Notes under the pieces: model-generated
What the model was told of the DNA's origin: nothing
The model's database searches: none
What the model saw: the letters and a program-made list of their open reading frames with translations, nothing else
Translations under genes and position numbers: made by a program
NCBI GenBank assembly: GCA_946477805.1
Contig: CAMKZP010000091.1
Location: forward strand, 1-9,980
Length of the DNA: 9,980 nt
Direction of reading: 5' to 3'
From: an uncultured Enterobacter sp.
GTDB lineage: Bacteria > Pseudomonadota > Gammaproteobacteria > Enterobacterales > Enterobacteriaceae
Shown here: in pieces, positions 6,575-9,980 of the stretch
Layout of the letters: each line of letters starts with the position of its first letter
Position numbering within the stretch: the stretch's first letter is position 1

Positions 6575-7903
6575 ATGAGTTCGTTATATCAATCCATGGT
6601 CGCGGTGATTGAGCAGTCAATTACCCCGCTGGCCGCGAAGCTGGGTCAGCAAAAGTATGTGATTGCCATCCGCGACGGCTTTACCGCCGCGCTGCCGTTC
6701 ATGATCATCGGCTCGTTTATGCTGGTGTTCATCTTCCCGCCGTTCTCGGCGGATACCACTAACAGCTTCGCCCGCGGCTGGCTGGATTTCTCCCAGACCT
6801 ACCGCGAGCAGCTGATGCTGCCGTTTAACCTCAGCATGGGCGTGATGACCTTCTTCATTTCGGTGGGGATTGGGGCGAGCCTGGGGCGTCAGTTTAACCT
6901 CGACCCGGTGATGTCCGGCCTGCTGGCCTTTATGGCCTTCCTGCTGGTTGCCGCGCCGTATGCCGACGGTAAGATCTCCACCCAGTATCTGTCGGGCCAG
7001 GGGATCTTCACCGCGCTGATTACCGCGATCTACGCCACCCGCGTGTACGCGTGGCTGAAGCAAAACAACGTGACGATTCGCCTGCCGAAAGAAGTGCCGA
7101 CCGGCGTAGCGCGTTCGTTCGAGATCCTGATCCCGGTGATGGTCGTGATTGGTACGCTGCACCCGCTCAACCTGTTCATTGAGGCACAGACCGGGATGAT
7201 TATCCCGCAGGCGATTATGCACCTGCTGGAGCCGCTGGTTTCCGCGTCTGACTCCCTGCCCGCCATTCTGCTCTCCGTGCTGCTGTGCCAGATCTTCTGG
7301 TTCGCCGGTATTCACGGCTCGCTGATTGTCACCGGCATCATGAACCCGTTCTGGATGGCGAACCTCTCCGCAAACCAGGCGGCGCTGGCGGCCGGCGCGG
7401 CGCTGCCGCACGTTTACCTGCAGGGCTTCTGGGATCACTACCTGCTGATTGGCGGCGTAGGCTCGACCCTGCCGCTGGCGTTCCTGCTGCTGCGCAGCCG
7501 CGTCACGCACCTGCGCACCATCGGCAAAATGGGCGTGGTGCCAAGCTTCTTTAACATCAACGAGCCGATTCTGTTCGGTGCGCCGATCATCATGAACCCG
7601 ATGCTGTTCATTCCGTTCGTGTTTGTTCCGCTGGTCAACGCCTGCCTGGCGTACGGCGCGACGAAGCTCGGCTGGCTGGCACAGGTCGTCTCGCTGACCC
7701 CGTGGACCACCCCCGCACCGATTGGCGCCTCATGGGCGGCAAACTGGGCGCTGAGCCCGGTGGTGATGTGCGTGGTTTGCATGGTGATGTCCGCCCTGAT
7801 GTACCTGCCGTTCCTGCGCGCCTACGAGCGTACGCTGATCAAAAATGAAGAGCAGAAGGCCCAGGCCGCAACCGTGGGCGCCGCTGAAACCGTTAGCCGT
7901 TAA
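6575..7903 (+). CDS. PTS system IIC component (sugar permease), cellobiose/chitobiose type
   Basis: This 442-residue inner-membrane transporter binds the sugar and moves it inward while IIB phosphorylates it. Many hydrophobic helices are visible, starting with AALPFMIIGSFMLVFIFPPF at about residues 28-47. Two hallmark sites are present: H247 in FWFAGIHGSL and E330 in NINEPILFGAP, corresponding to the conserved histidine and glutamate that line the sugar site in the ChbC family. ChbC of E. coli is slightly longer (about 452). The last 20 or so residues are a polar, alanine-rich cytoplasmic tail. AAGG just before the start serves as ribosome site. It is 11 bases after IIB and 17 bases before the glycosidase. 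Selectivity among cellobiose, chitobiose, lactose or aryl-glycosides is not predictable from the sequence. Confidence 0.92.
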   Translation: MSSLYQSMVAVIEQSITPLAAKLGQQKYVIAIRDGFTAALPFMIIGSFMLVFIFPPFSADTTNSFARGWLDFSQTYREQLMLPFNLSMGVMTFFISVGIGASLGRQFNLDPVMSGLLAFMAFLLVAAPYADGKISTQYLSGQGIFTALITAIYATRVYAWLKQNNVTIRLPKEVPTGVARSFEILIPVMVVIGTLHPLNLFIEAQTGMIIPQAIMHLLEPLVSASDSLPAILLSVLLCQIFWFAGIHGSLIVTGIMNPFWMANLSANQAALAAGAALPHVYLQGFWDHYLLIGGVGSTLPLAFLLLRSRVTHLRTIGKMGVVPSFFNINEPILFGAPIIMNPMLFIPFVFVPLVNACLAYGATKLGWLAQVVSLTPWTTPAPIGASWAANWALSPVVMCVVCMVMSALMYLPFLRAYERTLIKNEEQKAQAATVGAAETVSR

Positions 7904-7920
7904 GTCAAAGAGGAAGAGGC

Positions 7921-9297
7921 ATGAAATACGCATTTCCCGATAACTTCTGGTGGGGCAGCGCTAGCTCCGCTCTCCAGACCGAAGGGACACGAGTGGGGGA
8001 AACCACGTGGGACCGCTGGTTTGCCCGCGAGCCGAACCGTTTTCACAACGGCGTGGGGCCGCAGCATACCTCCACGTTTTATCAGCACTGGAAAACGGAT
8101 ATTCAGCTGCTGAAGCAGCTGAACCACAACAGCTTTCGCACCTCGATTAGCTGGGCGCGCCTGATCCCCGACGGTATCGGTGAAGTGAACCCGGAAGCGG
8201 TCGATTTTTATAATCAGGTCATTGATGAGCTGATTGAACAGGGCATCACGCCGTTTATCACCCTGTTCCATTTCGACATGCCGATGGCGATGCAGGAGAT
8301 TGGCGGCTGGGAAAACCGTGACGTCGTGGACGCCTACGCCCGCTATGCGCAGATCTGCTTTGAATTGTTCGGCGACCGCGTGCTGCACTGGTTTACCTTC
8401 AACGAGCCGATTGTGCCGGTGGAAGGCGGTTATCTGTACGATTTCCACTATCCCAACGTGGTGGATTTCCGCCGGGCGGCAACGGTGGCGTACCACACGG
8501 TGCTGGCTCACGCGCAGGCCGTTCACGCCTACCGTGCCGGGCATTACCCGGGGGAAATTGGCATCGTGCTGAACCTGACGCCGTCGTACCCGCGCTCGCA
8601 GAACCCGGCAGACGTCAAGGCGGCGCACGTTGCGGATCTGATGTTTAACCGCAGCTTCCTCGACCCGGTGCTGCGCGGCGAATACCCGGCGGACCTGGTG
8701 GCGCTGCTGAAGTCCTACGATCAATTACCCGCCTGTAAACCGGAAGATGGTTTCCTGATTGCGGAAGGGAAAATCGACCTGCTCGGCGTGAACTACTATC
8801 AGCCGCGTCGCGTGAAGTGTCGCGACAGCGCGGTAAACCCGCAGGCGCCGTTTATGCCGGAGTGGTTCTTTGATAGCTACGAGATGCCGGGCCGCAAGAT
8901 GAACCCCTACCGCGGCTGGGAAATCTACGCCCCGGGTATTTACGATATCCTGGTCAACCTGCGCGACAATTACGGCAACCCTCGCTGCTTTATTTCTGAA
9001 AACGGCATGGGCGTCGAAAATGAGCAGCGCTTTATTGAAAATGGCCAGATAAACGATCGGTACCGCATCGATTTTATTTCTGAGCACTTAGCGTGGCTGC
9101 ATAAAGGTATTAACGAAGGGTGCAACTGCCTGGGCTACCATATGTGGACATTTATTGATAACTGGTCGTGGTGCAACGCCTATAAAAATCGCTATGGATT
9201 TATCCAGCTCGATTTAACAACGCAGCAGCGCACCATAAAGAAAAGCGGAGAGTGGTTTGCCGCCACCGCCTTAAATAATAGCTTTGATAAAGAGTAA
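7921..9297 (+). CDS. GH1 6-phospho-beta-glycosidase (glucosidase or galactosidase)
   Basis: This 458-residue cytoplasmic TIM-barrel hydrolase should split the 6-phospho-disaccharide or aryl-glycoside delivered by the PTS into a 6-phosphohexose and an aglycone or sugar. GH1 landmarks in order are Q19 in SASSALQTEG, H117 in HFDMP, the acid/base E162 in TFNEP and the nucleophile E360 in ISENG. Near the C-terminus, DNWSWCNAYKNRYGF has S416 where ordinary beta-glucosidases have the sugar-binding glutamate, a mark of phosphate-specific enzymes. In Lactococcus LacG the phosphate residues are S428, K435 and Y437; here S416 and Y425 fit, but N423 takes the lysine position and K422 is one residue earlier. 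W417 matches W429 of LacG, so 6-phospho-galactosides are as possible as glucosides. AGAGGAAGAGG precedes the start. It sits between IIC and IIA and ends 2 bases before IIA. Confidence 0.9.
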   Translation: MKYAFPDNFWWGSASSALQTEGTRVGETTWDRWFAREPNRFHNGVGPQHTSTFYQHWKTDIQLLKQLNHNSFRTSISWARLIPDGIGEVNPEAVDFYNQVIDELIEQGITPFITLFHFDMPMAMQEIGGWENRDVVDAYARYAQICFELFGDRVLHWFTFNEPIVPVEGGYLYDFHYPNVVDFRRAATVAYHTVLAHAQAVHAYRAGHYPGEIGIVLNLTPSYPRSQNPADVKAAHVADLMFNRSFLDPVLRGEYPADLVALLKSYDQLPACKPEDGFLIAEGKIDLLGVNYYQPRRVKCRDSAVNPQAPFMPEWFFDSYEMPGRKMNPYRGWEIYAPGIYDILVNLRDNYGNPRCFISENGMGVENEQRFIENGQINDRYRIDFISEHLAWLHKGINEGCNCLGYHMWTFIDNWSWCNAYKNRYGFIQLDLTTQQRTIKKSGEWFAATALNNSFDKE

Positions 9298-9299
9298 TA

Positions 9300-9605
9300 A
9301 TGATGATCGTATTAGAAGAAGCCGTAATGGAAATTATCGTCAACGCCGGTCAGTCCCGCAGCCTGTGCTTTGAAGCGCTGCACGCGGCGCGCCAGGGCAA
9401 CCTTGATGAAGCCAAAAGCCTGCTGCGCGAAGCCGACGGCTACGCGCGTCAGGCGCACAGGATGCAGACCAAACTGATCGAGCAGGATGCGGGTGAAGCC
9501 CGCCAGCCGATGACCTTAATTATGGTGCACGCGCAGGATCATTTAATGAACTCGTTATTAGCGCGTGAACTGTCCGAAGAAATTATTCATCTATATCAGA
9601 GATAG
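9300..9605 (+). CDS. PTS system IIA component, lactose/chitobiose (Lac) family
   Basis: This 101-residue cytoplasmic phosphocarrier takes phosphate from HPr and gives it to IIB; the family is an all-helical trimer. Conserved blocks are NAGQSRSLCFEAL, QTKLIEQDAGE and MVHAQDHLMNSLLAREL. H77 is the expected phosphorylation site (H78 in Lactococcus LacF), and D80 is the aspartate at the trimer axis. The first ATG (9300) lies 2 bases after the glycosidase stop, with AAAGAG just upstream; the next codon is also ATG (9303) and could be used instead. Placing IIA last, after the glycosidase, differs from E. coli chbBCA, where it follows IIC directly. Together IIB, IIC and IIA make a complete permease. 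Confidence 0.92.
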   Translation: MMIVLEEAVMEIIVNAGQSRSLCFEALHAARQGNLDEAKSLLREADGYARQAHRMQTKLIEQDAGEARQPMTLIMVHAQDHLMNSLLARELSEEIIHLYQR

Positions 9606-9632
9606 CCTATGGCGAAATAATTACTGCAATAC

Positions 9633-9651
9633 CTCTGTACCCAAACCAGAG
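9633..9651 (+). other. Weak stem-loop after the IIA gene
   Basis: CTCTG (9633-9637) and CAGAG (9647-9651) can pair across a 9-base loop. There is no following T run, so this is not a normal intrinsic terminator. It might trim or stabilise the message between IIA and the porin. The whole 136-base gap (9606-9741) is AT-rich toward its end; I find no well-spaced promoter in it and no copy of the GGAAAC operator. Confidence 0.25.
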
Positions 9652-9741
9652 ATCCACTTGTTCTGATGATAGCGACATACTCTGTCAGATCGGAGCGGGA
9701 TGGTTATTGTCTGAATAAAATTAAACTATATTGAGATAACC

Positions 9742-9980
9742 ATGAATACGATTAAAAAACTTCCATTAACAATGGCGGTTATCGCCGCGCTTTGCCCAAT
9801 TTCCGTGCTCGCACAAGAATTTACCCAGGAGCAAATCGACGCCATTGTGGCCAAAGCGGTGGATAAAGCCCTGGCAGAGCGTCAGGCCAAAATGGATGCG
9901 GCGGTCGCGAAAAAAGCGGACGTCATCACCGAGCCGCAAAGCGCGGCGCAATCCCCGGATATGGCGATTCCGTTCGGCAT
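9742..9980 (+). CDS. Outer-membrane carbohydrate porin, LamB/ScrY/BglH type, N-terminal part (cut by window end)
   Basis: Seventy-nine codons are present before the window ends. Residues 1-24 form a Sec signal peptide with cleavage after VLA and before QEFTQ. Residues about 27-57 are a charged heptad-like helix rich in A, K and E (IDAIVAKAVDKALAERQAKM), followed by a P/Q-rich linker and IPFG, where the barrel should begin. Sugar porins ScrY and BglH likewise have a helical or coiled-coil stretch before the LamB-like barrel, and a porin at the end of a beta-glycoside PTS operon fits BglH. The role would be entry of the bulky sugar across the outer membrane. The ribosome site is weak (TTGAGA upstream of the ATG at 9742). 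The barrel itself is not visible, so the family is inferred from architecture, context and my memory of similar Enterobacter N-termini. Confidence 0.7.
   Translation, partial: MNTIKKLPLTMAVIAALCPISVLAQEFTQEQIDAIVAKAVDKALAERQAKMDAAVAKKADVITEPQSAAQSPDMAIPFG

Noticed and set aside
6617..7510. Long minus-strand open frame (297 codons) inside the IIC gene
   Set aside because: Composition is dominated by R, Q, H and G, with no ribosome site or motif; the plus-strand IIC is certain.
7900..8724. Minus-strand open frame (274 codons) inside the glycosidase gene
   Set aside because: Antisense shadow of a GH1 gene with intact catalytic motifs.
9698..9720. Resemblance of GGATGGTTATTG (9698-9709) to the left part of a BglG-type antiterminator RNA site
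   Set aside because: The right half (GGCAAAACC-like) is missing, there is no overlapping terminator with a T run, and no BglG-type gene is seen.

Overview
The window reads as chromosomal DNA of an enteric gammaproteobacterium, most likely Enterobacter or a close relative. This rests on GC-rich enteric codon use, a typical enterobacterial REP palindrome, an AcrB-class pump resembling EefB, and a YicS-like small protein. No species-level marker is present, so the genus is an inference. I see no rRNA, tRNA, CRISPR array, insertion sequence, phage gene or recognisable defence system.

Bases 1-4531 hold the end of a tripartite multidrug efflux operon. They contain the last codons of a periplasmic adaptor, a complete inner-membrane RND transporter (57-3167) and a complete outer-membrane lipoprotein channel (3167-4531). 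The genes overlap by one base at each junction (TGATG, TAATG), so translation is probably coupled. The transporter keeps the AcrB proton-relay residues and the phenylalanines of its drug pocket. The set best fits eefABC of Enterobacter/Klebsiella.

Bases 4532-5004 hold a small secreted protein (4650-4946) that I take to be a YicS relative with two conserved-looking cysteines. It has a possible promoter of its own, overlapped by an 8-bp direct repeat with a 21-bp period. A REP hairpin lies between it and the convergent regulator gene.

Bases 5005-9980 hold a sugar-uptake locus. A LacI-family repressor (5005-5955, minus strand) is divergent from five plus-strand genes: a PTS IIB of the lactose/chitobiose family, the matching IIC, a GH1 6-phospho-beta-glycosidase, the matching IIA, and the start of a carbohydrate porin that runs off the window. 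The inferred flow is as follows. A beta-linked disaccharide or aryl-glycoside crosses the outer membrane through the porin. IIC transports it while it is phosphorylated by relay from IIA to IIB. The GH1 enzyme then splits the 6-phospho product in the cytoplasm. The 293-bp divergent region carries a perfect 14-bp palindrome in the operon promoter and a second cluster of half-sites over the repressor's own promoter, so repression with autoregulation, possibly by looping, is likely.

Most of the window is ordinary enteric biology. The points most worth a second look are the operator array, the altered phosphate-binding motif of the GH1 enzyme and the resulting uncertainty about substrate, the unusual effector domain of the repressor, and the uncharacterised YicS-like gene beside the pump.
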